Part shown: piece after piece, positions 34,000-46,000 of the stretch | How the letters are laid out: each line of letters begins with the position of its first letter | Position numbering within the stretch: the stretch's first letter is position 1 | Made by a program: the position numbers and the translations under genes | Notes under the pieces: model-generated | Told to the model about the DNA's origin: nothing | Seen by the model: the letters and a program-made list of their open reading frames with translations, nothing else | Databases searched by the model: none | Source of the DNA: Norana najaformis | Lineage: Eukaryota > Annelida > Clitellata > Crassiclitellata > Hormogastridae | Direction of reading: 5' to 3' | DNA: 64,000 nucleotides | NCBI GenBank assembly: GCA_964023275.1 | Contig: OZ029913.1 | Coordinates: 56,914,858 to 56,978,857, forward strand

Positions 34000-36800
34000 A
34001 TTGTAATTTCATGCTTATTTATGCAGTGACTTACAAAAAATATTGAACTGTTAGTGAAAGGTATGGGATATTCTGAATTAGCTCCACGGTATTGTATGCT
34101 ATTTCATGAGCAGGTAGCAAGCACTGAGGCTAGCTGTTTATGGATGAATGATTTTAACACTTCTTAGGTTAGTGCAGGCAGCACATTAGTGAGATACTTA
34201 AAAGGCACTATACTTATTGTCAAAATACAGACATACAAAGTAGGAAGTTACTGTTTGTGTCTTCTAATGAGATGTGGTTGGGTTGCACGACTCCAGTGGA
34301 TGAGATTCAGTTCTCCTGGTGATGGTGCGGGGTGTTGATCCCTATGGAGTAGGGGGACATGTCCCACCCAATGTTTACCGGGTAGGTTGAGGAGACACAT
34401 GTGGTCATGTCCGCTCTAATATTTTTTGCATTATAACATGTGTTGTTGAGTGTTTCTCTTGCTTAAATGTCTAAAAAAATTTTGCTGTCTATTGATAACA
34501 AAATAATAATAATAAAATTCGATTACTGTAAATTATAATAGAATTATAATATTAATGAATTTTAATATTATAATAATAAATTATAAGTTATAGTAGAAGT
34601 ATATTATAAAATGTATAACAAAGTAGCCAAACTACTTTTATTAGCGGGGTTTTATTAGTAGGGAAGTAGATGAGACGGGGAGAAGTTTCCCCTTAATGTG
34701 GGGACAGATCGGCACGACTGATTTTGTGAACTCCGTTCATGAATGTTGCACAGCGCGAGCCTTTATGAGTGTTACACTCTTGTGTGGTGGAATCTTCTGC
34801 ATTACCAGGATTTGCTGTATTTTAGAAATGTTCGTATTCTGTTGTCATCTTCGTTGTTTTTTTAGTATGATGACATCTTGTGTTTGGATAAATTTCTGTT
34901 ACATCCTGGATTGTGTGATTTTGTGGTCATTGTAAAACACGAAGGGCCAAACTAGTTAGAAATATGATGAGCGTTGATTACTTGACCTGCTGCTTTAATT
35001 TATGCTGCTGTGTGACCTTCTGTCCATAAAGAAATTGATGTGTAATTAGAGCAAGAAAGGCATGAAAGGTTTTGTGCGAATCACAGCACGTCTAACATAA
35101 GGAGCAAATTTCGGAGTGAAAAGTGGAGACTGGAGTGCTTTCGATTCATCTGGTAAGCTTGTAAGCACCACACTTATAATTTTACAAATATGAGATCAGC
35201 TAGTTTCTCTTATAAAAACACCGATTACTTAGGTAACTGTGGATGAAAGCACAGGTGTTAAAGCAGAAATATTAAAACAGTTTATGTTGAAATTTAATAA
35301 TAGTTGGCAGGAGAGTAGTTCTATGTACATAAACGAAAAACTTACATCCCATTGTAGAGAATGGTCGAACCAGTCAGTAAGTTTCCCTTGCAAATTGCAC
35401 TCTGCCAGTTGCAAGTCGAATCTAAACCTGTTCTCCTGCTTGCTGTGCATGGCAACGACATTTGAAGTGAGTACAGAAGTGACCTGACTGACAACAATAC
35501 GGTTTTTAATCCAGCTTAGTCATGTGAATGCTCATAAATCCATGAGTGCTATAGTCTAAACAAAAAGCTGTTTCAGTTTCTGCTGTAAAAAAGCCAGGTA
35601 TTGCATGCGTTGTTTTATTCAATCTGTTGGGGCTTATGTGATCAACTTTTTTCAGGGTACAGTAGCCATTGGTGTTTGGAGTTTTAGCAGGCTGGCAGTG
35701 TTAGCCTGAGATTGTCATGACTCTTTTCACAGGGTTCAATCCATGATTTCTGGTCAGTACTGTAAACTTCGCAGTATTTATTTTCGATAAAAATTTTAAA
35801 CAAAGCTAAATTACGTAATTGCATCCTTAAGATGTTTACACAGCTTTTCGTGCAATCGTACAGCAGGTTCTTGGATGTAGCTTCTAATGATTACTACTAA
35901 CAGTAGTTTACACAAACAGGAAATTTGCCTGATGTGAAAACTAGATGTACTAGTTTTGCAAAGCTTATGGCAGCTTATGTTGTTGACATTATGCAGCAGT
36001 TACTAGTAAAAAATGCTGTCTTAAAGTGCTATTCCTTTGTGTATTTGTGAAGGTCTCAGAGCAATGTGGTGTTCAACATGCAACATTCAAATTATTGTTC
36101 AAATGCAGTTAGTTTGTGTTTGTTCAAATTCAGTTAGTTTGTGTTTGTATATATACAGTGTAAACTAATAAAGTTTTAAAACCAGACTCGTGCTTATCAA
36201 AATAATTCTGTACAATGTACAGTAGTTCTATAACCAACACACACTTATGTCGCAAATATAATTTCTATAGAGGAATGGCAACAAGTGTGATACCTTTATC
36301 TTTTTACCTTAAAATATATCTGCATGGTTCTGCTAAAGTATTTTGTAGAAATATAAATTTGAGATATCAGATGCTTATCATTACGTGACTGACACTGCAC
36401 TCAAAAAGAAACTTTCTTATACATTACTTTTTGTAGCATTAATTTATTAAATGTTAATGTACACGGTTTTATATAGCAACCATATAGCCTCAACCTTGCT
36501 CATTTTTCAATGAATATGTCTTTTATTGATGGGACTACCATGTTTTGTTGAGTGTTCATTTTGGTTAGTGGTGTTAGTTTAATTCTGTTTGATTATTTAT
36601 TCATGAAGGTCACTCAAATTCAGTTTGAGGTCTTTATAATTATTGCCAAAGAACTGATACATGCTTATTAGTTCAAACTGAACATGTTTTTCTGTTCAGT
36701 AACATAAAATCAAGTTCAGTTACCTTCTGCTGTGCTGCCCAGAGCTGTAAAATGTTAATTGCAGGTATACTTATGAAACTCTTGGGACGGAGATGAGATC
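34000..36800. other. intergenic between RNF41 and the SKICH gene
   Basis: Mostly AT-rich with an aat/taat-rich tract at 34500-34620. A 24-bp tandem duplication ('caaattcagttagtttgtgt') lies at about 36104-36148. One possible exon (35233-35376) is listed separately. Confidence 0.45.
35233..35376 (+). CDS. possible orphan exon (48 codons)
   Basis: An open 144-nt block is bounded by 'cttag' on the left and a perfect 'gtaagt' donor on the right, in phase 0-0. It would encode VTVDESTGVKAEILKQFMLK and so on to WSNQS. I recognise no domain, and no partner exons were found, so it could be chance or a cryptic exon. Confidence 0.2.
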
Positions 36801-36830
36801 CGAGACAGCCCAGTCCGAGCAAGACCAAGA

Positions 36831-37632
36831 TGTTCACGTAGCAGTCCAAGATCATGTCATGTCATGTAATCATCTCTGGACTGGATCCAATCGTTGATTT
36901 CTCTATGACATCCCTCCACAAATCTCGTTTCCCGGCCATCTCCTCAAGGGTCATTCTCCGTCTGCCCTCCGTTTTCCCATAGATAGTAACTCCGGCACCT
37001 TTCAGATCCTCTTCAAGGCAGTCTATCCATCTTCTTTTCGGTCTTCCCACTGCCCTCTTTCCGTCCGGTTTGTATTTAAAGATTTTCTTTGGATTACGGT
37101 TCTCCTCCATCCTCAGGATATGTCCTGCCCACTTCATTCTTCTTTTCTTAATCACATTGTTTATCAATGGTTGTTGTGTTCGTTGTCTAATACTTTCATT
37201 CGTTACATGGTCCTTATAGCTAACTCTTAGTATTCTTCTGAGCCATTTGTTTTCTGCTGCATTCAGTTTATTCTCCATTGTTCTTGTAATACTCCATGAC
37301 TCACATCCATAGATTAGTACTGGGATCACGCATGTGTTGAGGATTTTTAGCTTTATCTCCAGTTTTATATCATGTCGTTTGAAGACCTTTTGTAACCTGT
37401 TAAAGGTTGACCCTGCAAGTGCTATTCTCCTTTTGATTTCTGTTTCAGATCCTCCCCCTGCTTTCATTTCACTTCCCAGATAGACAAACTTATTTATTAC
37501 CTCAATTTCTTGTTCCTTAAGCTTAACTATCGGCCCGTTGTATTCCTTTTTTGTTATTGGCATTATTTTAGTTTTGTTATAGTTAAGTCCAAGATGAGCT
37601 TGAGATATTGGGGCTTCATAACAAGACCAAGA
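36831..37632 (-). mobile_element. 5'-truncated LINE with reverse-transcriptase C-terminus
   Basis: A minus-strand open frame (about 37620-36862, some 250 codons) covers the end of the reverse transcriptase of a non-LTR retrotransposon. It holds VYLGSEM, then RIALAGSTFNRLQ, VLIYGCESW, WAGHILRM and GRPKRRWIDCLEEDL, an order common in RTE- and jockey-related elements. It is truncated at the 5' side. Past the stop there is a short (acatg)n tail. The 11-mer 'caagaccaaga' flanks it at 36820-36830 and 37622-37632 and may be the target duplication; the left copy lies 22 bases beyond the tail, so this is tentative. The frame is intact over its length, suggesting a fairly recent insertion. Confidence 0.85.
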
Positions 37633-38084
37633 CATAGGGACTCAGACATTTGGCCTATGAGATGGGACCGAGTCGGGAGATGTCCCTGAAAGTGTATTTT
37701 ATTGTCAGCGGTCAGCAATTTGTTAATATTTTAATGTATGTTTACTTCCGTTTTAGGAAATTTCTCAATGATTTTTTAAAATAATTTTATAATGGCCTTG
37801 GTATCTACTTATTATCATTGTACTTATGATTGCAGTTATGTTACATGAGTTCACTTGCCTAACTGCATTTGTGTAAATTAGTAGGCAACTTAGTTAATAC
37901 TACTCATAATGAACACCGACATCAGACAAGTGAATAAAGTACTACACAAAGCTGTAGGCTTTCACCTCTCATGGGCTAATGACAGTCATCGAGCAGTAAA
38001 TGAAATTATTGTATTATTATTATTATTACAGAAATGCAAAGCTGAGGCACAGTTAGACGGTTGCCAGGTGAGATGCATTTTTAT

Positions 38085-38415
38085 ATCAAGATGTTTGAAA
38101 GCCAGTCGTGCAAACTCACCTATGCTGCACTACTTGCAATTTCTGCATTGGCCTTTCACTCAAAACTGAAAACATTCCTCTTTCACAGATCCTATGCTGA
38201 CTCCCCTTCTTCCTCTTATCCCTCTTTCCGCTCCAATCCCAAACGTCACCTGCCAGAGATACCACACAGCCTCTCTGCCTAACTTTTGGATCTTGACCTG
38301 GAACCGAACCCTTTTGCCTTTCGATTTTGTTTTGACTGAGAGCCTGTGAATAAGATGATTCCTGTGATGTGGCTTTCGTTAGGCGCTGTAGAAATCTCGA
38401 GATTATGATTACGAA
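38085..38415 (+). mobile_element. LINE 3' end with frayed ORF
   Basis: The frame carries FHSKLKTFLFHRSYADS, close to the ORF end at 39370-39410. The usual tail follows: 'tcttgacctggaaccgaa', 'tttcgattttgttttgactg', 'cgctgtagaaatctcgagat', 'tatgattacg'. Confidence 0.75.
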
Positions 38416-38959
38416 ATTGAGGCATTACCTGAAGGAAGAGTTTGTGCTTTGGAGAAACATTGGTATCAAAGTTTAATTACTTACCTTTACAGTTATATCC
38501 TAGAATAGACAAGTGTGAAATAAAAAGGAAATAACCAGAAAAGTTCAAATACAGAGAAAAACATGAATAAATCAACTTGATGAGATCACAACTTCCTCTG
38601 GAAGCCATGTATTAGTTCAATACTTTTAAAATAGTGGTATGTGAAAAATGTTACAATTTAAATTATAATTCTCGTATGACATTGTTTGCTTTCACAGACC
38701 TCTGCACTCGTTCAGCGTGTCAGGCTGCGCTATCCGAGTAATGGGTTACTCGAGTACTCGGCGATTGATGTCTCACATGACGCACCATAGACTCGGTTGA
38801 TCATTTCGCCGACGGGGAATAATAGATTCTATTAGACTGACCAGTTGGAAAACGATCACAGAAAGAAACGATCGGTAGTCTGCATAATAGGATGTTTGTG
38901 ATGTCGGCAATTATTTTATGGAAATTAGGACATCGGCCGGGCCCTCAGGTTGGCCTATA

Positions 38960-39080
38960 GGTTATCGTAATCTCTGGATTTCTTAAGCGCCCAGAAATCC
39001 AGTGTTTCAACAGACGCGTGGTCAAAAACAAAATTGATGAGGTAGGCATCCATGGGCAAATGCGGTACCAAGTCGAGATC
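38960..39080 (-). mobile_element. LINE 3'-tail fragment (reversed)
   Basis: Minus-oriented tail: 'taatctctggatttcttaag', 'cgtggtcaaaaacaaaattg', 'ggtaccaagtcgagatct'. It abuts the plus-oriented copy that starts near 39110. Confidence 0.55.
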
Positions 39081-39109
39081 TAAATGTGAACAAAATGTAC
39101 ACGTTTTTA

Positions 39110-39625
39110 TATAGCTGCTCATTTATCAATGAATTAATTAATTGGGTGAGATCCTTCACCACCGCTGCCTGTTTGAGTGGGCGCCACGCCTCATCTGTCC
39201 TAACACTTCTTCGCCCTCCCGTCACCTCATCCTTAAAATTTGGAAATCGCTCCATAGCCATAGCTGCCCCACCGCTTTGGAATAAACTCCCGCCAGAATT
39301 GCGACAGTTGTCTGGTCAATCATACGAACTCACCAACACTTCACCTCTTTCAGTTTCTGCGCAGGTCTTTCACTCAAGACTGAAAACACTTCTTTTCCAG
39401 AAATCTTATCCTGATTCTTCCTCTTCCTCTTATCTCTCTTCTCGCTTCAATTTCAAACAGCATCCACCGTAGCCGTCCGACTGTCTGAGTGCCTGACTCC
39501 TGGATCTTGACCCTTTTGCCTATCGATTTTGTTTTGACTGAGCGCCTGTGAATAAGCTGGTTCCCGCGACTTAGCTTTTGTTGAGCGCTGTAGAAATCTC
39601 GAGATTACGATTACGATTACGATAT
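39110..39625 (+). mobile_element. best LINE 3' end copy (reference for the tail family)
   Basis: An open frame reads SIAIAAPPLWNKLPPELRQL and then FHSRLKTLLFQKSYPDS, the standard C-terminal tail of CR1/L2-like LINE polyproteins. The untranslated tail follows ('ctatcgattttgttttgact', 'gcctgtgaataagctggttc', 'gctgtagaaatctcgagatt') and ends 'acgattacgattacgat'. The upstream polymerase domain is missing. All other copies of this family can be aligned to it. Confidence 0.8.
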
Positions 39626-40026
39626 CAAGTTCACCCTATTCGGCAAACGAAACCATTCGACCCGTCTGGAACACAGTCATGATAAATAATTGTATCGGGG
39701 CAATCGGATCGTGCATCGGTACATTTACACAGACAGCCGGTAGCAGACGAGATTTGCTATTTCGGTATCATCCAGCGCTTAAGCGGAATTTAAGCTTTAT
39801 CAATATAGTGAAGGCTTAAGCGCTAACATTGCCATCGAACAGTAGAAGTGACGTCATAATGATGTAATAGATGACGTTACGTCGAGATAACGGTCGAGAG
39901 GTAGATGGAATGTCGGTTGATGGAAGTGGAGTGAATTCATCTGGAAAGAAGATTTGACGGAATTTGGAGAAAACTGGAAAAGAAAGCGAAGAAGGTTCAG
40001 CGACGATTCAAGGACGAGTGTGCCAA

Positions 40027-43000
40027 ATGGGGGAGAAAGCAGCACAAGAAGACAAGAGTGAGTATGGTGTATAAATTAGGTATGCAAATTTATGAATTTT
40101 TTTAATAGTTAAAGAGGGGTTGACTGCGTTTTTCAAAAGTAGTTGTAACTTATTCAGTAGTTAAACTGGTTGTTTGTAATTAGTTTTAGAAAAGGTTCTT
40201 TAACAGCTTTCTAAATGACTTGTGTACCTAACTTTGTTAATACTGTAAGATGGGAACTGAGCTGCTGGAAGACAGGTGTAATTGATTGTTAATCTTCAAC
40301 TTAATATAAACAGCATACAACCTTCTTTACGTTTCGTATTGTATGTATGCATCTGTTATCTGTGAGACATTGATAAAACAATGAGATAACATTTCAAAAC
40401 AGTGGACTGAATACACATGTCACTTTCGCGGTGTCTAAAAATCTATTGTATCAGTTTAAATTCGGACAGCGACTATAAAATGCATTACAAAGTTGGAGAG
40501 TTTGACAGATATCCAGAAGACTTCTTGAAACAGTTAATGTATAAAGCTGTAATTTTTTTGGTCTTCATTTCACTTTCTTATCGGCACGTCTATAGCAACA
40601 ATGAACTATTAAAATATACATGATCACTGTCCTCTGCTCCAACCTGAATTACCTCAATTACCTCAATTTTCAATCTGTTTATGGCTCTTAATGTTTCCTG
40701 TTTCCCGGCTTCATTGTGCACGTCTGACCTTTGTAAAGAAGGCATTATTAAATTATAGTTGTGTAGTTGTATTGTATTGTATATTACTTAATCAGATGAC
40801 GGGTAGGCCTAAATGGCTTAATCAGACGGTGGTAAATATAACCAAACAGGCAGTGTTGCCAGCTGTAGTAGCTCAACAGAAATGATTTGTAGACACTGGG
40901 AACAAGGTGGGAATATCTGTTGCTGAAATTAATTAAGCAAAAGCAGTAAAGTAATAATTGAGGTTTCATAGTTTAACTTCTGTACTTTAACCTGTTTCAC
41001 CTATTTTTTAAAAAGTAGTAAACCACTTTTTAACTGCTTAAAAATTGATAGAAAATTACCAGATCTGTTCTGGGAAGATGGGAATAGGCACGCTAGACTT
41101 CTTGTGGTCCTGTCTATTACCAGGTGAAATGTGATGAAATTCAGTAACACTTTCCATTAGTTCGAGCTGAATTTTTGAAAATTCCCAGAAAATTCCCAGA
41201 TGGTTCCAGAAGATGGAAATATGCAGTTCTTGAGATCGCATCTATCACAGGGTAAATTTGACGGGATTCAATAACAGTCCCTAAATCACTTTTCTATTGG
41301 ATCAAGCTAAAAATTTGAAAAATTTTGCCAGAAAATCTCACAAGATTGGTTCTGGAAGATGGGAATAGGTGCATTAAACTCCTTGAGGTCCTGTTTATCA
41401 GGTAAAATTTTATGAGATTCAGTAACGGTTCTCAAACCCCAATCCATACCTATGGCCAACTGTTATTGATATTCATTCATACATCTGATTATGAGAAATT
41501 GCACAGTTGTTTGGATTTCCGTAGCATAGGCGTGTTTGAAATATCATTATGCACTGGTGGGATTTAACTACATGACAATTATATTTTTTTATATTTACTA
41601 ACTTTCTTATCAAATTGCAATAAATTGTCTTTGTATATTACTGCTAGCATTGGGTTTGAAAGGAATTATGAAATTATTTTGTTACAGTGGCATCTGATAG
41701 CAAAATGTCGGCCAACAAACAGCCGGTACCTGTAGATATTGGCTCTGTCCTGTCCAACAACTTGAAACTTGTGACCTTTTGTCGAATTGGTGAGTTGATT
41801 ACCCATGACCAGAACCTCGCTCTTCGATACCATATCAGCAATTCATTCCATCCAAAGTCAGGAGATTGGATAGGGCTTTTTCAGGTGAGCCGCAGCGATT
41901 CAGAAAAATACCTGTACATGGGCTTCCACTGGGCTCAAAAGCATCCGTACGACAAGAAGAAGCCACTGGAACGACTGGTGCACTTCAGGATCAATGAATT
42001 TAACATACCTGTAAGCATCACATTCACTTCACGTTTTTACTTTGCAATATATTTGTTTTGTTCCTTCAGTTGTATAATCATTATCGTAATAAGCCAGAAT
42101 GTTCTTTTAGTTCCTATGATTATAATGATCAAGCCATTGTACCGCTGTAAAACAAACTGCCACCAGAATTATGGCAACTATTAGATCAGTTCTACCAACT
42201 CTGCATCCCTTGCAATCTCCATTCCTGTTCAACAACATCCTATCCTGACTTCCACCTCTTTTCCTTGTCTCTGTTGCTGCTTCAATTCTAAGCACCATGT
42301 ACCATAGCCGTCCAGTTGTTGTCTGACCTTTGAGATTGACCTTGAACCAAACTGCCTTACCTGCCTACTGATTTTATTTTGACTATGAATAAGCTGATTC
42401 CCTTGACTTAGCTTTCATTGGGTGCTAAAGAAATCTTCAGATTGCGAGTACAATTACTGATGTAGTACAGCAGAGACATGAATCCAAAATTTAATGCAGC
42501 TTTGGAAAATGGCCTCAAGTTGCAACCTTGTTATGGCAGTACTTGATATGGCACCTAAGGTAGTATTGTAAGAAGACTCCAGTGTATATGATTTCTTAAC
42601 GTTATTGTTTAAATCTGTATTAGTGAACAAAATCAAAGCAGCTAGGGTAGTAGTGAGAATCTAGTGTGTTTTTAAGAGAGAGTTATGTATTAAACCTTTA
42701 ATTGTACGTGTCATATAGAACCTTCAAAGTTACTTAGTGAATTATTTGTTTTCTTATATTTATGTGGCACCTTTATTTAATGAAAAGATGAAGAGACCGT
42801 CAGGTGATGGTGCTTGCCAACTCTGTGTACAAGACTTGCTCAGAGTGACTGCTCAACAGAAGCACAAACTCACACACTGCATTGCAAGATGAACCCTCAA
42901 CCAATCATTCTGGTCTGGCTGGATTCTGCTACCTTGCCACACCTGCAGTAATTGCACAGGCTTGCCACTGAACAGAGAATCCAGTTTAAACATGTCTCTT

Positions 43001-46000
43001 AGTTTATAGGATAATATACATTGGCCAGCCAACTTGTCTTCATCATTGCTCAACCCAAACTCGCAAATACTGCCACATCTGCAATAATTGCACAGGCTTC
43101 ATCATTGCTCAACTCAAACTCGCAAATACTGCACAAATCATTGACTGTCTTGTACCTTGAGCCACAGCGGTCCTGGGTTTCCAGTCTTTCCTGGTCATTG
43201 GCCCAAGGCATTGGAATTTGTTACCTGTTTCATTCTGCTCTGCGAGCTCTGCAACGTCATTGAGTTCTGGGCTAAATTCTTGTTTTCTGATTGCTTATTT
43301 AACTGTAATCTGTCATATGGTCTCAGGAATTATGACTTGTTCTGTTCAATGAATTGTGATTTTGGACTGCAGTTTTGCTTAGAAGTGACCATCCATTGAT
43401 CCATGGTGCATTAAATAACAGCGCAATATACCACAGAAGTTTCCAGATTTCACCTGTACCTACGTCACCATGTGAGCTTATTTAATGTATGCATATATTT
43501 GAATGTTAGTAATGCCTTTTAAGGACCTATCTAACCCATGTCACTTGTATTGCAGGTTAACTGTGGAAAAGATACCTACTACCAATTCTTATATATGACT
43601 GCATCAGAGAAGCTCTTAGGTTGCAGCAGTGTATTTGGAATTCGAATCTATTTACCACTTGTCAGAAAACTGAACACTACATCGAAAACAACATCTGCAA
43701 CTACACAACCATCCACTACCAGCCAGCAGCAAAAAGCTATAGTTCCCTACGAATTCTTCCATCAGCAGCATGCACTACTGCAAATGGAAAATGCTGTAAT
43801 CCACCTTGTAAGTTGTTTAGCCACTTTTTCTGATCCACAGATAGTGCGTTAAGTGTGAAGTGCTAGCAGTTTGCTTCATTTTCCTGTCTTGTTTTATGAG
43901 GGTGAATTGTATGTATCTGGATATTGATATTGTGAATTGCTCCAACTGAACCGTCTCTTACCTCCTTAACAGGTTTGGGTCAACTACTTATGGATAATGA
44001 ATCTGACCTATGTGAAAAATGTCATTACCCTGTTTAGGATATGAACGGCCAAACTGTTGGTGTCAGCTGAGCAGGCAGACTGCTTGTTTATATAATTGCT
44101 TGTAAGTTATTTCAAATAACTGAGTTTAAATTTCTCTGATCTAGAGATTTCTGTAGCAGCGTTGTCATAAGATGCGAGGCATCAGTCAGTGGTCACTGAA
44201 GTGAAACAGAAGTTTATAATCAAGCAGATATGGTTGATAACAGAGAATCAGAAAGACCCAAAGACAGGTTACTGAGGATAAGCGTCGCAGTAAAGTTTGA
44301 GTTCAGTCCTAAATGACATCAGAGAACTTACAGAGAGAAGCAGGCAGTGAATTTCAGAACTGTAACCAGCCACCAAAATTTGTAGTGCTCAGTAATTGCA
44401 AAATATTCCATCTGTATATCTCTCAAAAATTGAAACAGTTAGTTCAGATTAATTGATAACAGAATTAATAAATGTGTGTCTAACACATCTCCTTCAGGTT
44501 TTCATGTAGATCTGGCTATGCATAAAATGCACACTAGTATAACCAAGCTAGTTACTAGTATGCAGTTATATTTATGTGTGCTTATTAGGCCTAAACAGGC
44601 TTACATATAATGTGATGACCATTATAATAACAGATTTTAAATATGTATTATATAAATGTTTTATTTAGTGCTATGAAGATCTGGTTGCTAGACACTGTGT
44701 GATTGATTCAACAAAATATCCAGTTTCACATCGCTTTGCTGGTAGTGAGGGTCTCAAAGACTGGAGCAGATTGTCATTCAGTGCCTTATCTTCCTATTCA
44801 CCATCCATAAACTGCATTGGATGCCAACAATCCAAGGACATCATTAGATCCCTTCGAAGAAGAATTTTCTTGCTGAGAAAGCCTGCAAAGCAGGTTGGCC
44901 GCTAGTTAACAACAATTTGACTTTTCATGTTGTATGTTGGTTACTTTATTCTTTTTCCTGAAATGTGAGGAAGAATGTGTTCTTTGATGCATAACATGTG
45001 ATCAGATGATGCCTTTTATGTGTGATGTCTCATGCCAAACTACAGATTTACCTAATATATACAACATCTCCCCTCCTTTGCTTCTAAAGACTGATTCCTG
45101 AAATTTCGATTTGGAAAGTCATTAGTTTAGTTTAGAATGACTGCAAGTTCTTTTTTTATGCACAGTTAGTGCAGTTAAGTTAATTTGCCTTTTTTAGATA
45201 AGTTAAATTGTCTTGTTTACATTGCTTCTGAGACCTTCTTAAAAGTGCCATAAAAGTGTGTTCAAAATACGTACATAACAAGCAGACATATGTCACAAAA
45301 TTTGCATAATTAGTCTCAATATTGACTAAACTGTGAAATATACTTTGTATTATTTATTATACGCTTTCATGGTTAACTTTCAGTGTGAAATGAAAGATTG
45401 CATCTGCTCGCAGAAGGAAATTGAAGCTTTGCAGAATGAGGTGAACCGGTTGAAACAACGAGAGCTGTCATTGGAGGAGGCTCTGGCAGAGGAACGCAGG
45501 GGAAAATGGAATCTGATTCAACTTCATCTTGAAGTGGAACAAGAGGTGATGCAGAAACTTAAAGAAATTACAACCTGGCTCATGGAGAGACGGTCCAACA
45601 CATCCCAGGTACCAGGAATTTGTTTCTCTCCTTGACTCTTGATGTTTTTGTATTTACTGGTAAGACTGGTCCCTTTAAACTATCCCAGAGAGGCAACCAT
45701 AGGTGTGAAGTATTATCAACGTCATTTTACCACATTTTGGGGATGAAAGGAGACAAAAGACAAAAAGATGGAATGACATTCTTTTCTAATTCTACATCTT
45801 TTTTGTTTTTTATATTTTAAATATTTTCTAGTTGGGCTAGTCTATGACAACTTTCCAAAATCTACTGAGCTGCTGGATGATTAAGTATTGTTACATACAC
45901 AGACCCTCCTTGTAGCATGCATCAGTACAAAATAAGTTCATTTAATAAACTATGGTTGGATAACATAACCCAAATTTAATTCAGCTATAGAAGGCAGCCT

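Noticed and set aside
38030-38066. A 36-base block with acceptor- and donor-like edges (KCKAEAQLDGCQ)
   Set aside because: It is too short, borders a LINE tail, and no neighbouring exons fit.
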